Shown: positions 8,411-16,726 of the stretch, piece after piece | Layout: the number at the start of each line of letters is the position of its first letter | How positions within the stretch are numbered: the stretch's first letter is position 1 | Assembly: GCF_000721105.1 (NCBI RefSeq) | Contig: NZ_JOEV01000017.1 | Span: 124,001 to 188,000, forward strand | DNA length: 64,000 nt | From: Streptomyces cellulosae | Lineage (GTDB): Bacteria > Actinomycetota > Actinomycetes > Streptomycetales > Streptomycetaceae | Reading direction: 5' to 3' | Made by a program: the position numbers and the translations under genes | Notes under the pieces: generated by a model | What the model was told of the DNA's origin: nothing | The model's database searches: none | What the model saw: only the letters and a program-made list of their open reading frames with translations

Positions 8411-9595
8411 CTACGGCAGGGCGAGCATCCGCTCCAGCGCCAGCTTCGCGAACGCCTCGGTCTCCTTGTCCACCTCGATGCGGTTGACCAGGTTGCCCTC
8501 GGCGAGGGACTCCAGGGTCCACACCAGGTGGGGGAGGTCGATGCGGTTCATCGTCGAGCAGAAGCAGACCGTCTTGTCGAGGAAGACGATCTCCTTGCCC
8601 TCGGGCGCGAAACGGTTCGCCAGCCGTCGTACGAGATTCAGCTCGGTCCCGATGGCCCACTTCGAGCCGGCCGGCGCCGCCTCCAGCGCCTTGATGATGT
8701 ACTCCGTCGAGCCGACGTAGTCCGCCGCCGCGACGACCTCGTGCTTGCACTCCGGGTGGACCAGCACGTTCACGCCGGGGATGCGGGCGCGGACGTCCTC
8801 CACCGACTCCACGCTGAAGCGTCCGTGCACCGAGCAGTGCCCGCGCCACAGGATCATCTTCGCGTCCCGCAGCTGGTCGGCGGTCAGACCGCCGTTCGGC
8901 TTGTGCGGGTTGTAGAGGACGCAGTCCTCCAGCGTCATCCCCATGTCCCGCACCGCGGTGTTGCGGCCGAGGTGCTGATCGGGAAGGAACAGCACCTTGT
9001 CGCCCTGTTCGAAGGCCCACTCCAGGGCCCGCTGGGCGTTCGACGACGTGCAGATGGTGCCGCCGTGCTTGCCGGTGAACGCCTTGATGTCCGCGGAGGA
9101 GTTCATGTATGACACGGGCACGACCTGCTCGGCTATGCCGGCCTCGGTCAGCACGTCCCAGCACTCGGCGACCTGCTCGGCCGTCGCCATGTCGGCCATC
9201 GAGCAGCCGGCGGCGAGGTCGGGCAGGACGACCTTCTGGTCGTCGGAGGTCAGGATGTCCGCGGACTCCGCCATGAAGTGCACACCGCAGAACACGATGT
9301 ACTCGGCCTCCGGGCGCGCGGCCGCGTCCCGGGCCAGCTTGAACGAGTCACCCGTGACGTCGGCGAACTGGATGACCTCGTCGCGCTGGTAGTGGTGGCC
9401 GAGGACGAACACCTTGTCACCGAGCTTCTCCTTGGCCGCACGGGCGCGCTCGACCAGGTTCGGGTCGGAGGGAGAGGGCAGGTCACCTGGGCATTCGACA
9501 CCGCGCTCGCTCCTCGGGTCGGCCTCACGGCCGAGGAGCAGCAGGGCGAGAGGAGTCGGCTGTACGTCGAGCTCCGGGGTCTGGGCGGTGGTCAC
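8411..9595 (-). CDS. nadA: Quinolinate synthase NadA
   Basis: 394-residue [4Fe-4S] enzyme that condenses iminoaspartate with dihydroxyacetone phosphate to quinolinate in de novo NAD synthesis. Typical motifs are GHHYQRDEVIQFAD, VFCGVHFMAESADIL (first cluster Cys), LVHPECKHEVV (second Cys) and a C-terminal VCFCSTMNRI. The protein has a ~45-residue N-terminal extension relative to short NadA forms. GTG 9595 (TTAQTPELDV) is preferred because GAAAGGG lies 8 nt upstream; a GTG at 9604 is also in frame. nadB and nadC are not in this window. The upstream region holds inverted repeats that may be operators. Confidence 0.96.
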   Translation of the reverse strand: MTTAQTPELDVQPTPLALLLLGREADPRSERGVECPGDLPSPSDPNLVERARAAKEKLGDKVFVLGHHYQRDEVIQFADVTGDSFKLARDAAARPEAEYIVFCGVHFMAESADILTSDDQKVVLPDLAAGCSMADMATAEQVAECWDVLTEAGIAEQVVPVSYMNSSADIKAFTGKHGGTICTSSNAQRALEWAFEQGDKVLFLPDQHLGRNTAVRDMGMTLEDCVLYNPHKPNGGLTADQLRDAKMILWRGHCSVHGRFSVESVEDVRARIPGVNVLVHPECKHEVVAAADYVGSTEYIIKALEAAPAGSKWAIGTELNLVRRLANRFAPEGKEIVFLDKTVCFCSTMNRIDLPHLVWTLESLAEGNLVNRIEVDKETEAFAKLALERMLALP

Positions 9596-9629
9596 GACAC
9601 GCACCCTTTCTACTTTTCGTCGAACTGAC

Positions 9630-9690
9630 GTTATCTATCATAACCCGCTTCATGTCACTTTGACGATGGTCATAACGTCGATGTGACGTG
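9630..9690. promoter_or_regulatory. Dyad-rich AT-richer control region upstream of nadA
   Basis: Contains a perfect GTTAT-N5-ATAAC palindrome at 9630-9644 and an imperfect 40-nt dyad at 9651-9690 whose outer arms are CATGTCAC and GTGACGTG, with inner arms GACG and CGTC. It is clearly less GC-rich than its surroundings. Position directly upstream of the leftward nadA start suggests an operator for NAD-pathway control; the regulator is not identified. The remainder of the 300-bp gap, 9691-9880, shows no gene and leads into erpA. Confidence 0.45.
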
Positions 9691-9895
9691 AATCCCGTAG
9701 CCGTCGCGAGGCCGGCCCAGGCGGTCGCTGTTCGCTTCGGCGCGGGTGTGCGAGCATGAATGACGGGAAGAGGAAACCCGCAACCCGTGACAGCACCAAC
9801 CAGGGAACACGAAATCCTCGGCCCGGAATGAATCCGCGGCCCCGTCGGTTGTAACCGTCGGCAAGCAGTCTCCGTACAACCCGGGAGAGATGTAG

Positions 9896-10252
9896 ATGTC
9901 CGTATCGGACGAGACCAGCACCGTCACCGACGGCATCATCCTGTCCGACGCCGCCGCGGCGAAGGTCAAGGCCCTGCTCGACCAGGAAGGCCGTGACGAT
10001 CTGGCGCTGCGCGTCGCCGTTCAGCCCGGCGGCTGCTCCGGCCTGCGCTACCAGCTCTTCTTCGACGAGCGGTCCCTCGACGGCGACGTGGTCAAGGACT
10101 TCGGCGGCGTGAAGGTCGTCACCGACCGCATGAGCGCCCCCTACCTGGGCGGCGCGTCCATCGACTTCGTCGACACCATCGAGAAGCAGGGCTTCACGAT
10201 CGACAACCCGAACGCGACCGGCTCCTGCGCCTGCGGCGACTCCTTCAGCTAG
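9896..10252 (+). CDS. erpA: Iron-sulfur cluster insertion protein ErpA
   Basis: 118-residue A-type Fe-S carrier (HesB/IscA/ErpA family). Conserved cluster ligands are C47 in QPGGCSGLRY and C111/C113 in GSCACGDSF near the C-terminus. It delivers Fe-S clusters to apo-targets such as NadA, transcribed divergently next door, and respiratory Fe-S proteins such as the Rieske subunit further right. ATG 9896 has GGGAGAGATGTAG upstream. A strong terminator follows, so it is likely monocistronic. Confidence 0.93.
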   Translation: MSVSDETSTVTDGIILSDAAAAKVKALLDQEGRDDLALRVAVQPGGCSGLRYQLFFDERSLDGDVVKDFGGVKVVTDRMSAPYLGGASIDFVDTIEKQGFTIDNPNATGSCACGDSFS

Positions 10253-10289
10253 TAGGTCCGGCAGCCGAACCTCCGGCAGCTGAGCAGAG

Positions 10290-10324
10290 AAGGCGGCGAC
10301 CCCCTCCGACAGGGTCGCCGCCTT
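10290..10324. terminator. Terminator after erpA
   Basis: A perfect 13-bp stem (AAGGCGGCGACCC / GGGTCGCCGCCTT) with a 9-nt loop lies between erpA and the convergent membrane-protein gene; probably bidirectional. Confidence 0.85.
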
Positions 10325-10380
10325 CGCGCGTGTCCGGGACGAGGCCGTCGCGTCACGCCCCGCCCGGACGTCCCGAGGGG

Positions 10381-12609
10381 CTACCGCGCCCCGGATGTCT
10401 CCGGCGTCCGGGACAGCCGCGCCCCCGCCTTCTGCAGCGGGACCTGCTTGCCGTCCGAGCCCACGACCGTCCGGTCACCGAGCGGCTCGTCCAACCGCAC
10501 GGTCTTCTCGTACACCTTGGCGATCAGGATGCAGACCTTGTCCGGCCACCGGGTCTCGGTCACCTTCACGGTCACCTTGTCCCCGCTCTCGTCGGCGGTC
10601 ACCTTGTAGTCGGCGCACATCCCGCCCGTGAAGCCGACGGTCAGCTCCCGGCCCGCGGCCGTGTAGCCGTCCACCTGGACGTCCCGCGGGGCCGGAGCCG
10701 CCGTCGGCCGGTCTCCCGGCTCGGTCGGCCGCGTGGACGGCGAGGCGAGGTACCGCGGGTCGACGGCCGGATACGTCACCGTGTAGTCGTCCTCGGCGCC
10801 GGCCGCCCGCACGTCGAACAGCCAGGACGGCACCAGCGCGGGCCGCCCGGCCACCGTGTGCGAGGCCAGCCCGAACACGGCCTTCTCGACGGTCAGCGTC
10901 TCCTTCGCCGGGGCGGCGGTCGCGGAACCCTGGGAACCCTGCGACCCGCAGGGCGCCTCCAGCCGGTCCTTCAGGGGCACGGGGGTGGCGCAGCCGCCGA
11001 TGCCCATGCGGTGGCCGGTCCCCGGCGCCGCGTTCAGCAGGGCCAGCGTCTCCTCAGCTCCCAGCACGGGGTACGTGTCACCCTTCACCGGCGCCTTCGA
11101 CTGACCGTTCCCGCTCACCACCTGGCCCTGCGCGTCGACGATCACGTCGGTCGTCCAGCCGTACGTGGGCAGGTCGCCGATCACCGGGTCGGCGTTCACG
11201 ATCCGCTGGGCGCCCAGGGTCCGGCCCGCGTCCACCTTCGTGTCGTCCTGACCCACCGCCTTCAGCACCGGCGCGGCCGCCTTCCTCGCCACCGCCTCGC
11301 TCACCGGGTCGCCGCCCGGGTCGGCGGGAGTCTTGGTGCACACGGTCTGGCTCTGGCAGTCGTCCGTACCGGGGGAGTAGCGGTGGAAGGTCCAGTTGCC
11401 GGGCGCACGCATGGCCACCCGGAGGCTCGGCCCCGTACCGTCCCCCGCCCCGACCGTCCAGGCGTCTCCCGAGGCGACGGGCGTCCCGTCGATCCCGAGC
11501 GCCTCGGCCAGGCGGGCCGCCTCGTCCTTGGTCACCTGGCCCCCGCTCCGGTACACGGGCGCGGACTCCGGTCCGTCCGGGAGCGCGCCGGCGGCGCGGT
11601 ACGTCACGCCGTAGGGGTTGGGCTCACCGGGCGCGATGCCGTTCGTACCGCCGCCCTGGGAATAGCCGTCCAGAGCGAGCGGCGGGGGGGTGCCGCCGTC
11701 AGGAGTCCCGGACGCCCCGGACGTCGCACGCCCGTTGGACCCCGCGGACCCTTCGGCGGCGGTCGTCGCGAAGTACGCCCCACCGCCCCCGACGACCAGC
11801 ACAGCGGCGGCGACGGAGACGACGACGGCGGGAGACCGGCGCCGCGTCCTACGGCCGCCGTGCTCCTGGCCGTGCTCGCCCCGAGGGATGTCAGTGGCGG
11901 GAGGGGCGGCCGGAGCCTGGGGAGCGGACGGTCCGAGGGCGGTGGACGACACTTGCGCGGCGGCCTCGGTCGCGGCAGTGGGTCGTTCGTCGGCGGTGTC
12001 GGGTCCTTCTTCGGCGTCGGGTTCGGAGTTGGCGGGGCCGGGGTGGGCGCCGACCTCGGTCGCGGCAGTGGGTCGTTCGTCGGCGGTGTCGGGCCCTTCC
12101 TCGGCGTCGGGCCCGGGGTGGGCGCCCGCCTCGGGAGCGTCCCCGGGGCCTCGGGTGGCGTCGACCCTGGTGGTGGCGGGACCTTCGTCCGCGGCGGCCT
12201 GCGGAGCGGCGGCGGAGGACGGGCCCGTTGTCGCCTCGGGTGCGGCAGCGGCCCCTCGTTCGGCGTCGGCCGCTTCCTCCGCACCGGCACGGGCGTCCGT
12301 GGCGGAGGTGCCGGAACCGTTGCTCACGGCGGGGGACGCCGCCTCGTCGCCGGACGCCGCCTCGCCGTCCGCCTTCCCCGCGTCGGAGACCCCAGCCGCG
12401 CCGGACGTCGCGCTGACCCCCGTACCGGAAGCCTCCCCGGCGCCGGGCCCCCGCTCGTCGCCGGAAGTCCCGGCGGAGGCGGCACCCGATCCCCCCGAAG
12501 CGCCCTTCCTCCCCGCCGCGCCCGGCTCCTCGGCCGAGCCACCGGCGCCCCGCTCCTCCACGGAGCGGCCGGCGTCGGCGTCGTCGTTGTCGGGTCGCTC
12601 GGTGTTCAC
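10381..12609 (-). CDS. Membrane protein with long acidic disordered cytoplasmic domain
   Basis: 742 residues. The first ~245 are low-complexity (A, G, E, D, P, T, S) and predicted disordered, with an internal direct repeat around DAEEGPDTADERPTAATE. A basic stretch (RRTRRR) and one membrane span (AVVVSVAAAVLVVGGGGAYFA, ~256-277) follow, then a ~460-residue extracellular part with a few paired cysteines (DDCQSQTVC, GGCATP, APCGSQ) and a glycine-rich juxtamembrane linker. No enzyme motif is recognised. GTG 12609 has AAGGAG 8 nt upstream. The layout, a single-span protein with disordered cytoplasmic tail, resembles anchored sensors or scaffolds, but function is unknown. It lies between erpA and adoK, a position also filled by a membrane protein in mycobacteria. 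Confidence 0.75.
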   Translation of the reverse strand: MNTERPDNDDADAGRSVEERGAGGSAEEPGAAGRKGASGGSGAASAGTSGDERGPGAGEASGTGVSATSGAAGVSDAGKADGEAASGDEAASPAVSNGSGTSATDARAGAEEAADAERGAAAAPEATTGPSSAAAPQAAADEGPATTRVDATRGPGDAPEAGAHPGPDAEEGPDTADERPTAATEVGAHPGPANSEPDAEEGPDTADERPTAATEAAAQVSSTALGPSAPQAPAAPPATDIPRGEHGQEHGGRRTRRRSPAVVVSVAAAVLVVGGGGAYFATTAAEGSAGSNGRATSGASGTPDGGTPPPLALDGYSQGGGTNGIAPGEPNPYGVTYRAAGALPDGPESAPVYRSGGQVTKDEAARLAEALGIDGTPVASGDAWTVGAGDGTGPSLRVAMRAPGNWTFHRYSPGTDDCQSQTVCTKTPADPGGDPVSEAVARKAAAPVLKAVGQDDTKVDAGRTLGAQRIVNADPVIGDLPTYGWTTDVIVDAQGQVVSGNGQSKAPVKGDTYPVLGAEETLALLNAAPGTGHRMGIGGCATPVPLKDRLEAPCGSQGSQGSATAAPAKETLTVEKAVFGLASHTVAGRPALVPSWLFDVRAAGAEDDYTVTYPAVDPRYLASPSTRPTEPGDRPTAAPAPRDVQVDGYTAAGRELTVGFTGGMCADYKVTADESGDKVTVKVTETRWPDKVCILIAKVYEKTVRLDEPLGDRTVVGSDGKQVPLQKAGARLSRTPETSGAR
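11964..12111. repeat. 58-bp direct repeats with 90-bp period inside the disordered domain
   Basis: Copies at 11964-12021 and 12054-12111 differ at two positions. They encode the duplicated DAEEGPDTADERPTAATE segment of the membrane protein and keep frame (90 bp = 30 codons). Near-identity points to recent duplication. Confidence 0.9.
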
Positions 12610-12779
12610 CGCATCGCTCCTTCGGCTGCGCGCCTGTCCCAAGACCCTGACCCGCCCCTGTCAAAAGGCCGGCCACCGGGTCGTATCCCGCATCCCCTTG
12701 ACGGGGGACAGCGATGGGACGCAGCGGGGGAGCGCACGGTTCCCCGAAAGCGCCGCCTGGGTCGCCCTGGTCCGTCGTC

Positions 12780-12998
12780 TCAGTCGCCGTACTCCGACAT
12801 CGCGTCCAGCAGCCGGGCGGACGCCGGGGGCACGGACACGCCGTGGATGAGGGACGGGGACACCGGGCGGGAGACGATCCGGGCGGGAGGCCAGTGGGGG
12901 GCCATCCGGGCGCAGTCGCCGCGCAGCGACGCCAGGTCGCCCTCCAGTTCGCCTTCCCGGGCGGCCGGAGCGGGGGCGTAAAGATCGAAGTTCGTCAT
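12780..12998 (-). CDS. Small conserved-looking hypothetical protein (72 aa)
   Basis: 72 residues starting MTNFDLYAPAPAAREGELEGDL. Codon use shows the strong third-position GC of a real Streptomyces gene. No membrane segment, signal peptide or cysteine pair is seen; a single Cys lies near residue 29. The ribosome site is weak. It sits alone between the acidic membrane-protein gene and divergent adoK. I do not recognise its family and give no function. Confidence 0.55.
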   Translation of the reverse strand: MTNFDLYAPAPAAREGELEGDLASLRGDCARMAPHWPPARIVSRPVSPSLIHGVSVPPASARLLDAMSEYGD

Positions 12999-13156
12999 AG
13001 CGGCACCGTAGGCTCGATCGAGTCGGTGAAGAAAGATCTACTATCAGGTAGTTTTCCCCACTTCAACGCCTCCCGCATCCTCGCAGTGCCCCACGCCGAC
13101 CCGATAGCGTGAACCGTCAGCCCGCCCTCCCGTCTCCCCACAGGAGAGTCACCGCC

Positions 13157-14131
13157 GTGCGCATCGCAGTCACCGGCTCCATCGCCACCGACCACCTCAT
13201 GACCTTCCCCGGCCGCTTCGCCGACCAGCTCGTCGCGGACCAACTGCACACGGTCTCGCTCTCGTTCCTGGTCGACAACCTCGACGTACGCCGGGGCGGC
13301 GTGGGCGCGAACATCGCCTTCGGCATGGGCCAGCTCGGCACCAGGCCGATCCTGGTCGGCGCCGCCGGCTTCGACTTCGACGGCTACCGGGACTGGCTGG
13401 ACCGGCACGGCGTCGACACGGACTCGGTACGCATCTCCGAGACCCTGCACACGGCCCGCTTCGTGTGCACCACCGACTCCGACCACAACCAGATCGGCTC
13501 CTTCTACACCGGCGCCATGAGCGAGGCCCGGCAGATCGAGCTGAAGACCGTCGCCGACCGCGTCGGCGGCCTCGACCTGGTCTCAATCGGCGCCGACGAC
13601 CCCGAGGCGATGCTCCGCCACACCGAGGAATGCCGCTCCCGGTCCATCCCGTTCGCCGCCGACTTCTCCCAGCAGATCGCCCGGATGAACGGCGACGAGA
13701 TCCGGATACTGCTGGACGGGGCCACGTACCTGTTCTCGAACGAGTACGAGAAGGGCCTCATCGAGTCCAAGACGGGCTGGACCGACGCCGAGATCCTCGA
13801 CCGCGTCGGCCACCGTGTCACCACCCTCGGCGCACGGGGCGTGCGCATCGAGCGTGTCGGTGACGAGCCGATCGAGGTCGGCACCCCGGACGAGGAGCGC
13901 AAGGCCGACCCCACCGGCGTCGGCGACGCCTTCCGCGCCGGTTTCCTCTCCGGCCTCGCCTGGGGCGTCTCCCTGGAGCGCGCCGCCCAGGTCGGCTGCA
14001 TGCTCGCCACCCTCGTCATCGAGACGGTCGGCACCCAGGAGTACCAGCTGCACCGCGCCCACTTCATGGAGCGCTTCACCAAGGCGTACGGCGACGACGC
14101 CGCCGTCGAGGTCCAGGCGCACCTGCGCTGA
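13157..14131 (+). CDS. adoK: Adenosine kinase-like PfkB-family carbohydrate kinase
   Basis: 324 residues, beginning VRIAVTGSIATDHLMTFPGRF. The sequence resembles the atypical bacterial adenosine kinase AdoK of M. tuberculosis along its full length (VSLSFLVDNL, GAMSEARQIEL, VTTLGARGV). The PfkB signature DPTGVGDAFRAGFLSG carries the catalytic Asp near residue 257. It would phosphorylate adenosine to AMP in purine salvage; ribokinase activity on other sugars is the alternative. GTG 13157 has AGGAGA 10 nt upstream. The stop is 1 bp from the stop of the convergent cysteine desulfurase fusion gene. Its place near ctaC matches the mycobacterial order. Confidence 0.88.
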   Translation: MRIAVTGSIATDHLMTFPGRFADQLVADQLHTVSLSFLVDNLDVRRGGVGANIAFGMGQLGTRPILVGAAGFDFDGYRDWLDRHGVDTDSVRISETLHTARFVCTTDSDHNQIGSFYTGAMSEARQIELKTVADRVGGLDLVSIGADDPEAMLRHTEECRSRSIPFAADFSQQIARMNGDEIRILLDGATYLFSNEYEKGLIESKTGWTDAEILDRVGHRVTTLGARGVRIERVGDEPIEVGTPDEERKADPTGVGDAFRAGFLSGLAWGVSLERAAQVGCMLATLVIETVGTQEYQLHRAHFMERFTKAYGDDAAVEVQAHLR

Positions 14132-14132
14132 G

Positions 14133-15509
14133 TCAGGAGAGCCGGCGGACCACGTAGGCCGAGCCCCGTTCCGCCGGCTCCTCACCCACGTACTCCTGGC
14201 CCCGCATCTCGCACCACGCCGGGATGTCGAGCCGGGCCGCCTCGTCGTCCGACAGCACCCGGACCGTGCCGCCCACCGGCACGTCCCCGATGACCTTCGC
14301 CAGCTCGATCACCGGGATCGGGCACCGCTTGCCGAGCGAGTCCACGACCAGGACGTCCTCGCGTACGACGGTGTCGGCGACCGGCGCTCCCAGCTTCTCC
14401 CGCACCCCGGCCACCGCCCCGGACAGCACCTCCAGGAACCGCTCGACGTCCTGACCGGCCGTCCCCGGCGGCAACGACACCCGCACATTTCCCTCACTCA
14501 GCACTCCCATCGCCTTCAGCACATGGCTGGGCGTCAGCGTGCTGCTCGTACAGGACGACCCGGACGAGACGGAGAAACCGGCGCGGTCCAGCTCGTGCAG
14601 CAGTGTCTCCCCGTCGACATAGAGACAGGAGAAGGTGACGATCCCCGGCAGCCGCCGCTCCGGATCGCCGACCACCTCCACATCCGGCACCGCCTCCGGC
14701 ACCCGCGCCCGGATCCGCGCCGTCAGCTCCCGCAGTCGTACGGACTCCCGCGCCGCCTCGGCCCGCACGGCCCGCAGCGAGGCCGCCGCCGCCACGATCG
14801 CCGGAATGTTCTCGAACCCGGCAGCCCGCCCCGACTCCCGCTCGTCCACCGCCCCTTGCGGAGCGAACCGCACCCCTTTGCGTACGACGAGCAGCCCGAC
14901 CCCCGAGGGCCCGCCCCACTTGTGGGCACTGGCGGCCAGCACCGACCAGTCGCCCTCCACCCGCCCCCACCCCAGCGACTGCGCCGCGTCCACCAGCAAC
15001 GGCACCCCGGCCGCCCGGCACACCTCGGCGACGGCCGCCACCGGCTGCTCGGTCCCCACCTCGTGGTTGGCCGACTGGAGACAGGCCAGGGCGGTGTCGG
15101 GGCGCAGGGCGCCGGCGTACGACTCCACGGCCGCCGCGCCCGTCCGGTCCACCGCGACCTGGGTGACCGTCCCGCCGCCGGCCTCGTGCACGTCGGCCAT
15201 GTGCAGGACCGAGGAATGTTCGACCGATGACACGATCAGGTGACGTCCGACCCGCCTCCGGCCCGCCAACGCCCCTTCGATCCCGGTGTGCACGGCCCTG
15301 GTCCCGGACGAGGTGAAGACCAACTCGTCGGCCCGGCACCCCACGGCTTCCGCGGCAGCCTCCCGAGCCGCATCGAGCAGCATCCGGGCCCGCCGCCCTT
15401 CCCGGTAGAGCCGGGAGGGATCGGCCCACCCTTCATCCAGAGAGGCCAACAGTGCCTGACGGGCAACGGGATGGAGAGGAACGGCGGAAGCGGCGTCGAA
15501 GTAGGCCAT
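14133..15509 (-). CDS. Cysteine desulfurase fused to a TusA-like sulfur carrier domain
   Basis: 458 residues. Residues 1-~375 form a NifS-type class V aminotransferase fold: H98 (SSVEHSS), D174 (LVDAAQS), PLP lysine K197 (SAHKWGG) and active-site C320 in SSGSSCTSSTLTPSHV, the IscS/NifS loop type. Residues ~383-458 are a TusA/SirA domain with the carrier Cys C396 in LGKRCPIPV. The fusion would take sulfur from cysteine and hand the persulfide directly to its own carrier domain. The acceptor pathway is unknown (tRNA thiolation, molybdopterin or metal-centre assembly are options). It is divergent from ctaC across 257 bp and convergent with adoK. Confidence 0.9.
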   Translation of the reverse strand: MAYFDAASAVPLHPVARQALLASLDEGWADPSRLYREGRRARMLLDAAREAAAEAVGCRADELVFTSSGTRAVHTGIEGALAGRRRVGRHLIVSSVEHSSVLHMADVHEAGGGTVTQVAVDRTGAAAVESYAGALRPDTALACLQSANHEVGTEQPVAAVAEVCRAAGVPLLVDAAQSLGWGRVEGDWSVLAASAHKWGGPSGVGLLVVRKGVRFAPQGAVDERESGRAAGFENIPAIVAAAASLRAVRAEAARESVRLRELTARIRARVPEAVPDVEVVGDPERRLPGIVTFSCLYVDGETLLHELDRAGFSVSSGSSCTSSTLTPSHVLKAMGVLSEGNVRVSLPPGTAGQDVERFLEVLSGAVAGVREKLGAPVADTVVREDVLVVDSLGKRCPIPVIELAKVIGDVPVGGTVRVLSDDEAARLDIPAWCEMRGQEYVGEEPAERGSAYVVRRLS

Positions 15510-15545
15510 GCGGCAACGCTAGACCGCCCGTGAGGGAAGCGTCCC

Positions 15546-15593
15546 AAGGGGCGCGGGGAACTGCGCGACCAGCCACGGACAAGATGCAGCCGC
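15546..15593. repeat. Streptomyces-type intergenic repeat upstream of ctaC
   Basis: A stretch opening AAGGGGCGCGGGGAACTG and continuing GCGCGACCAGCCACGG. I recognise this as a very common intergenic sequence of Streptomyces chromosomes. A related element with the same GCGACCAGCC core occurs after glkA at 45451-45504. It lies between the desulfurase start and the ctaC promoter. Confidence 0.6.
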
Positions 15594-15656
15594 CAAACAA
15601 GCGAACCCAGGGAGTGAGTAGGCACCCCTCCTCGCGACCCCTCGGAGAGCGTCGGC

Positions 15657-15662
15657 TAGGGT
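15657..15662 (+). promoter_or_regulatory. Putative -10 box of the ctaC promoter
   Basis: TAGGGT, matching the Streptomyces HrdB -10 pattern, 105 nt upstream of the ctaC start. No good -35 hexamer is evident, so the call rests on the -10 and position only. Confidence 0.4.
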
Positions 15663-15766
15663 TTGGTCCGCATAAACATCCAAACCCCTGCCCGACGCAG
15701 GGCGGCGACCGACCAGCGAGAAGGCCGCAGCCGACCGCGCGGGCGAGACTCTCGGGAAGGCGCTAC

Positions 15767-16726
15767 GTGAGTCCCAACGGCTCCGACCGCTCGCCGCGGC
15801 GCCCGATGCGGCGGAAGCTGCTGCAGGCACTGACCGCGGGCCTGGTCCTGGCGACCGCAACCGGTTGCACATACGAGGACTTCCCCCGCCTTGGTATGCC
15901 CACCCCGACCACGGAAGAGGCTCCGCGGATCCTCTCCCTGTGGCAGGGATCCTGGGCTGCCGCGCTCGCCGTCGGCGTGCTGGTGTGGGGTCTGATCATC
16001 TGGAGTGCGATCTTCCACCGGCGCAGCCGCACCAAGGTCGAGGTCCCTCCGCAGACCCGGTACAACATGCCCATCGAGGCGCTGTACACGGTGGTCCCGC
16101 TCATCATCGTCTCGGTCCTGTTCTACTTCACGGCCCGTGACGAGTCGAAGATCCTCAGCCTCAAGAAGGAGCCCGACGTCACCATCAACGTCGTCGGCTT
16201 CCAGTGGAGCTGGGCGTTCAACTACATCGAGCCCGTGGCCGGTTCCACCGGTGACGCGAAGACCGACAAGAACCTGGCCGCGATCCCGGACAGGTTCACG
16301 AAGGCCTTCCCGGCGAACGCCGGCGGCGTCTACGACGTCGGTACGCCCAAGACGCGGAACCCGCAGAACGGCAACCCCGGTCCGACCCTCTGGCTCCCCA
16401 AGGGCAAGACGGTCCGCTTCGTCCTCACCTCGCGTGACGTCATCCACTCGTTCTGGGTGCTGCCGTTCCTGATGAAGCAGGACGTCATTCCGGGCCACAC
16501 CAACGCCTTCGAGGTGACCCCCAACAGGGAGGGCACCTTCCGGGGCAAGTGCGCCGAGCTCTGCGGCGTCGACCACTCCCGGATGCTGTTCAACGTGAAG
16601 GTCGTCTCCCCCGAGCGCTACGAGCAGCACCTCAAGGACCTCGCCAAGAAGGGGCAGACCGGTTACGTTCCCGCGGGCATCGAGCAGACCGCCCATGAGA
16701 AGAACCGGGAGACGAACAACCTGTGA
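15767..16726 (+). CDS. ctaC: Cytochrome c oxidase subunit II
   Basis: 319-residue lipoprotein-type subunit II of the aa3 oxidase. The signal sequence ends at a lipobox (LATATGC). Two membrane spans follow (~53-75 and ~100-120). The cupredoxin domain carries the CuA ligands: His in [11 protein letters not shown], then C-x-E-x-C-x3-H-x2-M in [13 protein letters not shown]. The QWSWAF motif marks the cytochrome c docking face. GTG 15767 has GGGAAGG 6 nt upstream. Its stop overlaps the ctaD start by 4 nt. It accepts electrons from the di-haem QcrC of the bc1-aa3 supercomplex. Confidence 0.96.
   Translation: MSPNGSDRSPRRPMRRKLLQALTAGLVLATATGCTYEDFPRLGMPTPTTEEAPRILSLWQGSWAAALAVGVLVWGLIIWSAIFHRRSRTKVEVPPQTRYNMPIEALYTVVPLIIVSVLFYFTARDESKILSLKKEPDVTINVVGFQWSWAFNYIEPVAGSTGDAKTDKNLAAIPDRFTKAFPANAGGVYDVGTPKTRNPQNGNPGPTLWLPKGKTVRFVLTSRDVIHSFWVLPFLMKQDVIPGHTNAFEVTPNREGTFRGKCAELCGVDHSRMLFNVKVVSPERYEQHLKDLAKKGQTGYVPAGIEQTAHEKNRETNNL

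Noticed and set aside
8268..9164. An upstream extension of the pectate lyase frame
   Set aside because: It runs antisense or out of frame across nadA. GTG 8267 has a ribosome site and opens a signal-like sequence.
10330..12981. A rightward 883-codon frame opposite the acidic membrane protein
   Set aside because: It is low-complexity Arg/Gly/Pro-rich shadow translation; the leftward frame has a ribosome site, one membrane span and acidic composition.
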